Below are positions 1-6,355 of a stretch of DNA of 7,344 nucleotides, piece after piece. Position numbers and translations under genes: made by a program. Numbering within the stretch: the stretch's first letter is position 1; each line of letters opens with the position of its first letter. The notes beneath the pieces were generated by a model. The model was given only the letters and a program-made list of their open reading frames with translations. It had not been told where the DNA came from and did no database searches. Source of the DNA: an uncultured Myxococcales bacterium (GTDB taxonomy: Bacteria > Myxococcota_A > Bradymonadia > UBA7976 > UBA1532); assembly GCA_937896275.1 (NCBI GenBank), contig CALBMW010001084.1:1-7344 (forward strand), written 5' to 3'.

Positions 1-506
1 CCGGCCACGCGTCGAAGGTGCTCATAGTCCTCGACCGGCGTCAGCACGTTGGGGACCGCCTCGATGCCCGCCCGCGCCGCGATGCGCGTCGTCGTAATCT
101 TGTTGTCGACCTCCGCCCGCAGCGCCGCCGACGGGAACGCGATCTCGAGCCCCAGCTCGGCGCACAGCTCCTCCGTGCGTTGGTCGAACATCAGGAACAC
201 GGCGAGGGGCTTGGTCTCGCCGTCGCTGATCGAACGCACGAAGTCGACGACGTCCTTGTGCTCCAGGAGGTAGTTGTTGATGTCCTCGATGCTCGTGAAC
301 GGCAGGTGGGGCACCTCGGCCGGCGACAGGACGTTGGGGTGCGCCCCGTCGAAGCAGTCCAGGTAGTTGATGAAGCGAAAACGCCGCACCCACTCGTCGA
401 TGCCGATCAAGTTGAAGCAGGTCGCGCTGACGAACAGCACGGGCCTGTCGTTGCGGATGAAGTGCAGGCGAATGTCGGAGAGGCCCACCAGGCTGGCAGA
501 TGACAT
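1..506 (-). CDS. ATP-grasp ligase (biotin carboxylase-like), N-terminal part only
   Basis: The reading frame starts at ATG 506-504 and stays open to the window edge, giving 168 residues with no stop, so the gene is cut by the edge. The protein begins MSSASLVGLSDIRLHF. Residues 134-148 (DNKITTTRIAARAGI) followed by VPN match the conserved 'DK..t...a..aGip.P' segment at the entry of ATP-grasp enzymes such as biotin carboxylase and carbamoyl-phosphate synthase. The preceding 130 residues would be the pre-ATP-grasp domain. The ATP-binding lid and the catalytic metal ligands lie outside, so activity and substrate cannot be judged. ATP-grasp enzymes activate a carboxylate as an acyl phosphate and join it to an amine, thiol or other nucleophile. 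The start is supported by AAGGAG at 512-517, five bases upstream, and by a one-base TGATG overlap with the decarboxylase stop, so it is the last visible gene of the operon. The family call is fairly secure. A true biotin carboxylase role is unlikely without a carboxyltransferase or biotin carrier nearby, but the genes beyond the edge are unseen. Confidence 0.8.
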   Translation of the reverse strand, partial: MSSASLVGLSDIRLHFIRNDRPVLFVSATCFNLIGIDEWVRRFRFINYLDCFDGAHPNVLSPAEVPHLPFTSIEDINNYLLEHKDVVDFVRSISDGETKPLAVFLMFDQRTEELCAELGLEIAFPSAALRAEVDNKITTTRIAARAGIEAVPNVLTPVEDYEHLRRVA

Positions 507-3274
507 CAGGACTCCTTTTCGGCTGGGGTGAGGGCCTCGTCACAGAAGACCTGAAGGCCGAGCTCGGGGTTGAGCCCGTGGATCTCCTTGGTGTCGAGGG
601 CCAAGAGGTAGGACAGGATGCCCTGAGTCACGACCTGCCCCGGCATGAGCACCGGAAAGCCAGGCGGGTATGGGGTGACGAAGGAGGCCGCGACCAACTG
701 CAGGCCTCCGCCGACAGCGGTCGCCAGCGCCGCGTCGAGGGGCACGAAGCGCGACGCGCCCTCCCGTCTCGCCAGGAAGTGCGCACCGCGAAGGTCCCCC
801 GCCCCGGTCCCTTCGTCTGCAGGCGAGACGAACGCCGGGTGGAACGCGCTGAAGTCGGGGAGCGGCGGGAGCTCTTCGGTCAGCGCCCGCACCCGCGCGG
901 TGTGGACAGCGCGCTCGGGGGGCGTCGCGTGCTCGAACCAGCGGTCGAGCTGTTGCGCGATTCGGGTCAGGACGCCCACCAGGTGCGCGATGGTGCCGCG
1001 CGAACTCCCGATGTGGACCAGGAACAGGACGCTGTTGCGCGAGGTCTTGTTGATGTGCACCGCGTGGTGGTCCATCAAGTGCGTCTTGAAGGTGTCTCCA
1101 TCCATTCCGGTGCGGCCCACGTGCACCGTGACGCGGGTCGGATCCAGCACGAACTCATCGTGAGCGTAGGCCACCTCGAGCGGCCCCAGCGCGCCGTCAG
1201 GCTCAATATACCGGGTGATACCGGAGCTTCGGAGCGGCCCGGGGACCATCGCGCCCGGGCCGAGCACGCGGAAGTACCGCTGAAGCAACGGATCCGTTCC
1301 GATTCGCTCTCGGAGCACCAGGGCGAGGTCGATGCTCTCGCCGACGAGGGCATACCCCTCCAACTCGGCCTGCCTGCGCCCGACGTCCAATGAGGCCAGG
1401 ATCTGGTAATTGGGGGACGTCGACGTGTGCATCATGTACGCGTCGTGGAACGCCCCCTCGACCGATCGCTCGTAGTCTGCGTCGCAGATGTGGATCATCG
1501 AGCCCTGCCGCAGCGCCGTCAGGGTCTTGTGCGTGGAGTGCGTCGCGTACACGCGGACCTTGGCCCGCGTCGGATCGGGCAGAATGGTGGTGGTGAGCCA
1601 GGCCTCCACGTCGTCCTCCGGGGGGGGCTGCCACGCATCCCACGCCGCTCGATACTCTGCGCTGCGAATCTCCGCCTCGAGCCGCCGCGCCGCGTCCATC
1701 GCCGTACGGGGTCGCGCCAGAGGCGAGAAGCGACCATAGGCAAACCATGCCTCGTCCCATACGAAGACGATGCCCGGGTGGATGGCGAGCACCTCGCGCA
1801 TCACCCGGTAGGGGTCGTAGCAGATCCCGTCGAACGTGATGCTCGTGAGCAGCAGGATTCGGAGCCGGTGCAGCTGCCCGAGTCGCTTGAGCTCGAGAAG
1901 ACGACGCTTGATCTGCGACAGCGGGATGCCGCCGTACATCGACAGATCCGTCAGCGGGTATCCGTCGAGATAGATCGGGTGCGCGCCTGCCAGGATGCAC
2001 GCATACGGATGTGACTTGTGGCAGTCGTGCGACAGCATGACGAGGTCGCCCGGACCCGCGAGCGCCTGCACGACGATCTTGTTGGCCGTGGAGGTCCCGT
2101 TGGTGACGAAGTAGGTGTGGTCCGATCCGAACGCTCGCGCTGCGACGCTCTGGGCCTTCTTCAGGGAGCCGGAGGGCTGCAGCAGCGAGTCGAGCCCTCC
2201 GGTGGTGGCTGATGTCTCAGCGAGGAAGAGCTGAGAGCCATAGAAGGCGCCGAAGTCGCCGATCCAGTTCGACTTGGCGATGGTCCGGCCCCGGGACACG
2301 GGCAGCGCGTGGAACATCGCCGTCGGGCGCTCTGCGTAGTGCCGCAGCGCGTCGAAGAAGGGCGTATCGTAGCGCTCGCCCAGGGCGCTCAGCACGCTCA
2401 CGTGCAGGTCGTGGTGATCCTCCACTTGAAAGAAGACACGCCGAAAGACCGCGTTGGCCCCGACGACGTTCTCGACGGGCGCGTCGGTGACGCGGAACAG
2501 GTCGAGGTCCGGTCGGAGGCGGGCGAGCAGCGTGCCGAGCCTGGATGTGCGCTGCCCGGGCTTGAGCCCGGCGAGCTGTGGCCGACTCTCGCCCAGGAGC
2601 GTGTACAGGCGATCCGTGAGCTCGCCCTCGACGCCGTCTCCCGTGAACGGGAAGCTGAAACGAAGCACCGCGGCCGAGAGAGACGGGTTCGCGGCGGCGG
2701 CCACCAGCGCGTCTTCGAAGGACGAGACGACCACAATCTCGTAACGGAACCTGTCATCGGGCCTCCTGAGGGCCCGAAGCTTCAGGCGAAGGTCATCTTC
2801 GTCGTCGTTCTCATCGACGAGCAAGACCTCGAAGTAGGGCCGCGAATCCACCTTGCCCAGCCGGAGCCCGCAGTGGCCGCGCGTCACCAGCTCGAGGAAA
2901 CCCGTCGTGCGAGCGGCCGCGAGGTCGATGCGTCGGTAGCTGCCGGCGGAGCGGACGCGCGCGATCTTGCTCGCCGCGAGGGCAAACTCGTCGTAGGCGC
3001 CCGTGTCGAGCAGGCGCTGGACGTGGGCGAGGATCGTGGGCCCCGGGAACACGTGATAGCGCTCCAGAGGACGGAGCGCCGCGAGGAACGCCTGCACGAG
3101 CGCGTGCAACGAGATCCTCTCGTCCTGCCCCTCGACCGTCCGACGCAGCCGCCGCGCCGCGTCCCGCATTCGATTCCACAGGTCGCTGCGCAGTCGCGGG
3201 AGGCCGTAGAGGTTCGTGGTCCGCGAGACGGAGAGCGCCTCGACATCAGACGAGAGTTCGTCGCCAGGGCTCAC
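506..3274 (-). CDS. Orn/Lys/Arg-type PLP-dependent decarboxylase with extra N-terminal region
   Basis: This 922-residue protein belongs to the fold-type I basic amino acid decarboxylases (AdiA, LdcI/CadA, SpeC/SpeF group), which remove the alpha-carboxyl group of arginine, lysine or ornithine to give agmatine, cadaverine or putrescine in the cytoplasm. Residues about 145-210 (PYFEVLLVDENDDEDD onward) look like the receiver-like wing domain. The PLP core follows: TNGTSTANK at 391-399 (cofactor phosphate region), HDCHKS at 416-421 with His419 as the likely ring-stacking residue, WDEAW with Asp507 for the pyridine nitrogen, and THSTHK with Lys583 as the Schiff-base lysine. The C-terminal signature YPPGFPVLMPGQ is at 869-880. 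All expected catalytic residues are present. E. coli relatives are about 710-755 residues; most of the extra length is an N-terminal region of about 145 residues that I do not recognise. The start is GTG, forming a GTGA overlap with the amidohydrolase stop and preceded by AAGGGGGT at 3281-3288. The substrate is not determined. Confidence 0.93.
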   Translation of the reverse strand: MSPGDELSSDVEALSVSRTTNLYGLPRLRSDLWNRMRDAARRLRRTVEGQDERISLHALVQAFLAALRPLERYHVFPGPTILAHVQRLLDTGAYDEFALAASKIARVRSAGSYRRIDLAAARTTGFLELVTRGHCGLRLGKVDSRPYFEVLLVDENDDEDDLRLKLRALRRPDDRFRYEIVVVSSFEDALVAAAANPSLSAAVLRFSFPFTGDGVEGELTDRLYTLLGESRPQLAGLKPGQRTSRLGTLLARLRPDLDLFRVTDAPVENVVGANAVFRRVFFQVEDHHDLHVSVLSALGERYDTPFFDALRHYAERPTAMFHALPVSRGRTIAKSNWIGDFGAFYGSQLFLAETSATTGGLDSLLQPSGSLKKAQSVAARAFGSDHTYFVTNGTSTANKIVVQALAGPGDLVMLSHDCHKSHPYACILAGAHPIYLDGYPLTDLSMYGGIPLSQIKRRLLELKRLGQLHRLRILLLTSITFDGICYDPYRVMREVLAIHPGIVFVWDEAWFAYGRFSPLARPRTAMDAARRLEAEIRSAEYRAAWDAWQPPPEDDVEAWLTTTILPDPTRAKVRVYATHSTHKTLTALRQGSMIHICDADYERSVEGAFHDAYMMHTSTSPNYQILASLDVGRRQAELEGYALVGESIDLALVLRERIGTDPLLQRYFRVLGPGAMVPGPLRSSGITRYIEPDGALGPLEVAYAHDEFVLDPTRVTVHVGRTGMDGDTFKTHLMDHHAVHINKTSRNSVLFLVHIGSSRGTIAHLVGVLTRIAQQLDRWFEHATPPERAVHTARVRALTEELPPLPDFSAFHPAFVSPADEGTGAGDLRGAHFLARREGASRFVPLDAALATAVGGGLQLVAASFVTPYPPGFPVLMPGQVVTQGILSYLLALDTKEIHGLNPELGLQVFCDEALTPAEKES

Positions 3275-4146
3275 GCCACCACCCCCTTGATCTCGGGCCT
3301 GCCAGGCATCTTGACTGGACCGAGTGATCGCACTCCTTCACGAAGCGGTGACTTTGGGTCGTATACCTCGAAGCGCACCGGCGCCTCGAGGAAGGTCTTC
3401 AGGGGCTGGCCCAGGTTATGGAGCCCGCGCTCGCGCGTGCGCGTCACCCGGTCGAGGTCGAGCTCCAGGGGGAAGTGCTCGTTGGACGCGCCGGCCTGAT
3501 GGATCACGTCGCCCTCGGGGCCGACGACCAGTGACCGTCCCACGCCGCCTCCGCGGGCTCCGTTCACGTCGAACACGTACATCTGGTTGACGGCGGCCGT
3601 CGCCCGGACAATCGAGAGCTCGACGTCCCGGTCGACGGTGGCGGTCATGGTCGGGTGGATCAGCACCTCAGCTCCCATGCAAGCGAGGGTGCGCGACGTC
3701 TCGGGGACCCAGATGTCATAACAAATCGAGAGGCCGAAGCGGCCGACGCCCGGGACGTCGAAGATGCCAAAGCCGGCGCCGGCGGAGGTGTTGCCCGCGT
3801 AGGGTTGGAACGGGAACATCTTCCGGTACCGCAACACGACGCGCCCGTCGGGTGCGATGACAGAGGCCGTGTTGTAGACCTTGGCCTCGAACTGCTCGTG
3901 GGCGGACCCGGTCACCAGCCAGATCCCGTGCTGCTTGGCCACCTCCTGGAGCGCTCGCTCGGTGGGTCCTGGCATCGGCTCGGCGTTGGCCGGGTTGGGC
4001 CCGTGGACGCACAGCTCGCTCAGGACCACCATCTGGACCCATGGAAACACCGCCACCACGTGATGGATGTGGGCCTTCACGAGAGGGAGGTTCTTCCCCA
4101 TCGGCGAGAGTTCGAGCTGCAGGCCCGCGATCGAGAATGGTCTCAT
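3271..4146 (-). CDS. Nitrilase-superfamily carbon-nitrogen hydrolase (probable amidase)
   Basis: This 291-residue protein has the full Glu-Lys-Cys triad of the nitrilase superfamily: Glu44 in VLSELC, Lys109 in RYRKMFPF and Cys142 in SICYDIW. The length is usual for single-domain members. These enzymes form a thioester on the cysteine and hydrolyse amides, carbamoyl amides or nitriles. There is no signal peptide or membrane segment, so it should be cytosolic. Possible roles suggested by the operon are N-carbamoylputrescine amidase (AguB type), 5-aminovaleramide amidase (DavA type), omega-amidase, or release of an acyl group from a protected amine. The sequence alone does not decide between them. 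The start is ATG with GAGAGG at 4153-4158, six bases upstream, and the ATG overlaps the aminotransferase stop as ATGA. Its own stop overlaps the GTG of the decarboxylase. The family is certain and the substrate is not. Confidence 0.92.
   Translation of the reverse strand: MRPFSIAGLQLELSPMGKNLPLVKAHIHHVVAVFPWVQMVVLSELCVHGPNPANAEPMPGPTERALQEVAKQHGIWLVTGSAHEQFEAKVYNTASVIAPDGRVVLRYRKMFPFQPYAGNTSAGAGFGIFDVPGVGRFGLSICYDIWVPETSRTLACMGAEVLIHPTMTATVDRDVELSIVRATAAVNQMYVFDVNGARGGGVGRSLVVGPEGDVIHQAGASNEHFPLELDLDRVTRTRERGLHNLGQPLKTFLEAPVRFEVYDPKSPLREGVRSLGPVKMPGRPEIKGVVA
3275..3288 (-). promoter_or_regulatory. Ribosome binding site deciding the GTG start of the decarboxylase
   Basis: On the minus strand, AAGGGGGT (3281-3288) stands six bases before the GTG at 3274-3272, which itself forms GTGA with the stop codon of the preceding gene. 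The spacing supports a GTG start and a coupled start at this junction. Confidence 0.55.
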
Positions 4147-5510
4147 TGGTTACCTCTCGCGGTGGCGTCCACCGCGTCACAGATTATCTCCAGTCCTCGC
4201 GCGAGCGCTGCGTCGCCGATCACGAGGGGCGGCAACACGCGGAGCACGTTCCCGTGCGGTCCGGCGCCGATGACGAGCAGCCCTCTCTCATGGCAGCGCG
4301 CGAGCACCGCGTGTGTAAATGCCATCGCCGGACGGGCCGGGTCACCGCCTTCGCAGAACTCCAGCGCCATCATGGCGCCGAGCCCGCGCACGTCCGCGAT
4401 CACCTCGTGGCGCGCGCTCAACTCCGAGAGGCGGCCCGCGACCTGCGCGCCGATCGCGGTCGCGCGCCCACAGTGATCTTCTCTCTCCATGAGTTCGAGT
4501 GTGGCCATCGCGGCTGCGCACGCCACCGGGTTGCCGCCGAAGGTGCCCCCGATGGTGCCGGGCGCCGCGGCGTCCATCACGTCTGCGCGGCCGAGGACCG
4601 CCGCGAGGGGCAGCCCACCACCCAGGGCCTTGCCCCAGGTGGACAGGTCCGGCGTGACGGAGAAGTGCTCCGAGGCGGCCCAGTGGCCCGTCCGCGCGAG
4701 GCCCGTCTGGACCTCGTCGATGATCAGCAGGATGCCGTGCTCGTCGCACACGCCGCGGAGCCCCCTCAGGTACGCGCCGGGGATCGGGACGATCCCGCCT
4801 TCGCCCTGCACCACCTCCACGAGGACCGCCGCGACGTCGCTCGGGGCGACGGTGTCGACCAGCGTCGATCGCAGCCGGGCCAGCTCCCGATGGACGAAAG
4901 CGTCACGTGACAGACCGTCCCCGTGACGCAGGAAGTCCGGGAACGGAAGTCGGTAGATCTCGGGGGCGAAGGGCCCGCAGCCCGTCTTGTAGGACACCTT
5001 GGACGAGAGGCTCATCCCGAGCAGCGTGCGCCCGTGGAACGCGCCCGTATAACAGATCACGGCGGGGCGTCCGGTGGCCTGGCGTGCGATCTTGACGGCG
5101 TTCTCGACCGCCTCGGCCCCTGAGTTCAGGAGCATGGCCTTCGTCGCGGCGCCGTGAGGCAGCAGCCCTACGAGGCGCTCGCACAGCGCGACGTAGGGCT
5201 CATAGGTCGCCACGTGGATGCACAGGTGCTGCAGGCGTGCGACCTGGCTCGTGACCGCCTCGATCACCTCGGCCCGGGCGTGGCCCGCGGTCATGACCCC
5301 GATTCCGCTCGCAAAGTCGAGGACCGCCCGGCCTTCGTGATCGAACAACTCCGCCCCGCTCGCGCGGTCGATCACGAACGGTGTGACGCGGGGGATGCCA
5401 CGCGGCATCACCGCGGCGCGTCGCGCGAGCAGCGCGATCGATCGATCGGGCGCCGAGGATGAACCGGCGGGCGAACCGGGGGGCGAAGCGTCTCCGAATG
5501 ACGTGCTCAT
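4143..5510 (-). CDS. gabT: Class III PLP aminotransferase, 4-aminobutyrate aminotransferase (GabT) type
   Basis: The protein is 455 residues from ATG 5510, or 459 from an in-frame GTG at 5522. It follows E. coli GabT, as I remember it, along its whole length. Numbered from the ATG, it has SGAEAVENAVKIAR at 130-143, AFHGRT at 157-162, VEVVQGEGG at 231-239, IIDEVQTG with Asp265 contacting the PLP ring nitrogen, and STWGKALGGG with Lys294 as the Schiff-base lysine. The family transfers a terminal amino group from GABA, 5-aminovalerate, putrescine or a similar amine to 2-oxoglutarate, giving an aldehyde and glutamate. In this operon a diamine, a protected diamine or an omega-amino acid is a plausible substrate. 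GabT homology begins near residue 25, so the Ser/Pro/Gly-rich start is an extension. Neither start has a clear Shine-Dalgarno site. It is the first gene of the operon, its stop overlaps the amidohydrolase ATG by four bases, and a PuuR-like operator covers its start codon. It could equally be a DavT or PuuE equivalent. Confidence 0.92.
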   Translation of the reverse strand: MSTSFGDASPPGSPAGSSSAPDRSIALLARRAAVMPRGIPRVTPFVIDRASGAELFDHEGRAVLDFASGIGVMTAGHARAEVIEAVTSQVARLQHLCIHVATYEPYVALCERLVGLLPHGAATKAMLLNSGAEAVENAVKIARQATGRPAVICYTGAFHGRTLLGMSLSSKVSYKTGCGPFAPEIYRLPFPDFLRHGDGLSRDAFVHRELARLRSTLVDTVAPSDVAAVLVEVVQGEGGIVPIPGAYLRGLRGVCDEHGILLIIDEVQTGLARTGHWAASEHFSVTPDLSTWGKALGGGLPLAAVLGRADVMDAAAPGTIGGTFGGNPVACAAAMATLELMEREDHCGRATAIGAQVAGRLSELSARHEVIADVRGLGAMMALEFCEGGDPARPAMAFTHAVLARCHERGLLVIGAGPHGNVLRVLPPLVIGDAALARGLEIICDAVDATARGNQ

Positions 5511-5518
5511 TATATCAA
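5504..5518 (-). promoter_or_regulatory. Putative PuuR-like operator over the aminotransferase start codon
   Basis: The minus strand reads TTGATATAATGAGCA. The E. coli PuuR recognition sequence as I recall it is AAAATATAATGAACA. The two agree at 11 of 15 positions, including an unbroken nine-base ATATAATGA core and the final CA. The site is conspicuously AT-rich within GC-rich DNA and sits beside a PuuR-like gene, as an autoregulated divergent operator would. The core also contains TATAAT (5509-5514), a perfect sigma70 -10 hexamer, but I see no matching -35 upstream, and a start there would leave no leader for the ATG at 5510. I favour an operator over a promoter. Binding is not shown by sequence alone. 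Confidence 0.5.
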
Positions 5519-5550
5519 CCACTTGCTGCAGTGCCGCGTGCGCGCCTGGC

Positions 5551-5579
5551 TGGACATGGAGCGTCGATCATGCTAAATT
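5551..5579 (+). promoter_or_regulatory. Candidate sigma70-like promoter of the PuuR-like regulator
   Basis: TGGACA at 5551-5556 (four of six matches to TTGACA, with G at position 2 the clearest mismatch) is followed 17 bases later by TAAATT at 5574-5579, with TG at 5571-5572 resembling an extended -10. Transcription would begin near 5585, giving a leader of about 20 bases before ATG 5606 and excluding the upstream ATG at 5570 as the translation start. This is inferred from pattern only. Confidence 0.35.
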
Positions 5580-5605
5580 CTCGCTGCAATGTAACGGATG
5601 ACGAG

Positions 5606-6211
5606 ATGACACACCACACCAACGTTCATGATAATGCGCACGCAGCGCAGCCACGCCCCTCGCCCGAGGCGAGTCTGGGCCAGCGCGTGAAGGCGCTGCG
5701 GGTCCGTCATGAGCTCTCGCAAAGGGAGCTGGCCAAGCGCTCCGGCCTGGCCCACGCGACCATCTCACAGATCGAGAACAACCGCGTGAGCCCCTCGGTC
5801 GCCTCGTTGAGGATGCTCGTCGGGGCGCTCGGTGTCTCGCTGGCGGAGTTCTTCGGCCCCGACACCGAGGCGGAGCGGTCGGCGTTCTTCGGCGCGTCGG
5901 ACCTCGTCGAGGTCGGTACGGGGTCGCTGTCGCTGCGCCTGGTGGGCGCACAGATTCCGGGTCGCACGCTGCAAGTGCTCCACGAGACCTACGCGCCGGG
6001 CGCGGACACCGGCGTCGAGATGCTCGAGCACGATGGGGAGGAAGCGGGTGTCGTCGTGGCGGGCCGCGTGACAGTGACGGTCGGAGACGAGACCCGCGTC
6101 CTGGAGCGAGGGGACGCGTATCAGTTCGCGAGCTCCATCCCCCACCGCTTCCGCAACGAGGGGGACGAGGTCTGTGAGATCGTCAGCGCGTCCACGCCGC
6201 CGACATTCTGA
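5606..6211 (+). CDS. puuR: XRE-family HTH plus cupin regulator, PuuR-like
   Basis: This 201-residue repressor-type protein has an XRE helix-turn-helix at about residues 24-83 (LSQRELAKRSGLAHATISQI is the core) and a C-terminal cupin at about 119-198. The cupin half tracks E. coli PuuR as I remember it: DLVEVG, then GRTLQVLHETYAPGADTG, HDGEEAGVV, SSIPHRFRN, and the ending SASTPPTF against PuuR SAHTPTTF. PuuR represses putrescine-utilisation genes and is released when putrescine is present, so the homologue suggests polyamine control of the divergent operon and probably of itself. I chose ATG 5606 because the codons between ATG 5570 and it are AT-rich and non-typical (CTA, AAT, TCT, GTA) and overlap a likely promoter. 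ATG 5570, with GGAG at 5558-5561, remains possible and would add 12 residues. The open frame further upstream to 5459 lies antisense to the aminotransferase and is unlikely to be coding. A true PuuR orthologue is likely but not proven, since related XRE-cupin proteins control other amines. Confidence 0.9.
   Translation: MTHHTNVHDNAHAAQPRPSPEASLGQRVKALRVRHELSQRELAKRSGLAHATISQIENNRVSPSVASLRMLVGALGVSLAEFFGPDTEAERSAFFGASDLVEVGTGSLSLRLVGAQIPGRTLQVLHETYAPGADTGVEMLEHDGEEAGVVVAGRVTVTVGDETRVLERGDAYQFASSIPHRFRNEGDEVCEIVSASTPPTF
5628..5640 (+). promoter_or_regulatory. Weak second PuuR-like half match inside the regulator gene
   Basis: The plus strand reads ATGATAATGCGCA, matching the last 13 positions of the recalled PuuR sequence at 9, with ATAATG and the final CA in register. 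It is about 120 bases from the first site, on the opposite strand, within the AT-richer early codons of the regulator. It could be a second binding site for autoregulation. The match is weak and could be chance. Confidence 0.2.
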
Positions 6212-6355
6212 GGGAGCCTCACGCGTCCCCTTTGCGCGACTGCGGCTGCTGGCTTCTGACCGACCCCGGATCCCGCACCTGACCGCTGGCACCGACCCCT
6301 GGCCCACGACCCCGCGGCTCGGTCGCGCTGGCCCGGCCCACGAGGGTCGAGTAGC
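6212..6355. other. Intergenic region between regulator and TatD-family gene
   Basis: These 144 bases carry no convincing ORF. A five-base inverted repeat with a three-base spacer (TGAGG/CCTCA) begins at the regulator stop codon, but it is short and has no T run, so a terminator is doubtful. I found no clear sigma70 promoter. A GAGG at 6342-6345 is ten bases before the GTG of the next gene and could serve as its ribosome binding site. The hydrolase may be co-transcribed with the regulator or have an unrecognised promoter here. Confidence 0.5.

Noticed and set aside
1620..1627. A run of eight G (C on the coding strand) as a phase-variable or frameshift site
   Set aside because: It encodes Pro-Pro-Pro at residues 550-552 of the decarboxylase, and the frame is intact with good family motifs on both sides.
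2309..3499. A 396-codon open frame on the plus strand
   Set aside because: It lies antisense to the decarboxylase and amidohydrolase, whose motifs are unmistakable. Its translation is rich in Arg, Glu and Val with no domain pattern, as expected for a shadow frame in GC-rich DNA.
5459..5605. An N-terminal extension of 49 residues on the regulator
   Set aside because: Most of it lies antisense to the aminotransferase and crosses the putative promoter and operator. PuuR-type proteins do not have such an extension.
6209..6221. An inverted repeat TGAGG-GAG-CCTCA as terminator of the regulator
   Set aside because: The stem is five pairs, the loop three bases, and no T run follows, so it is too weak to call.
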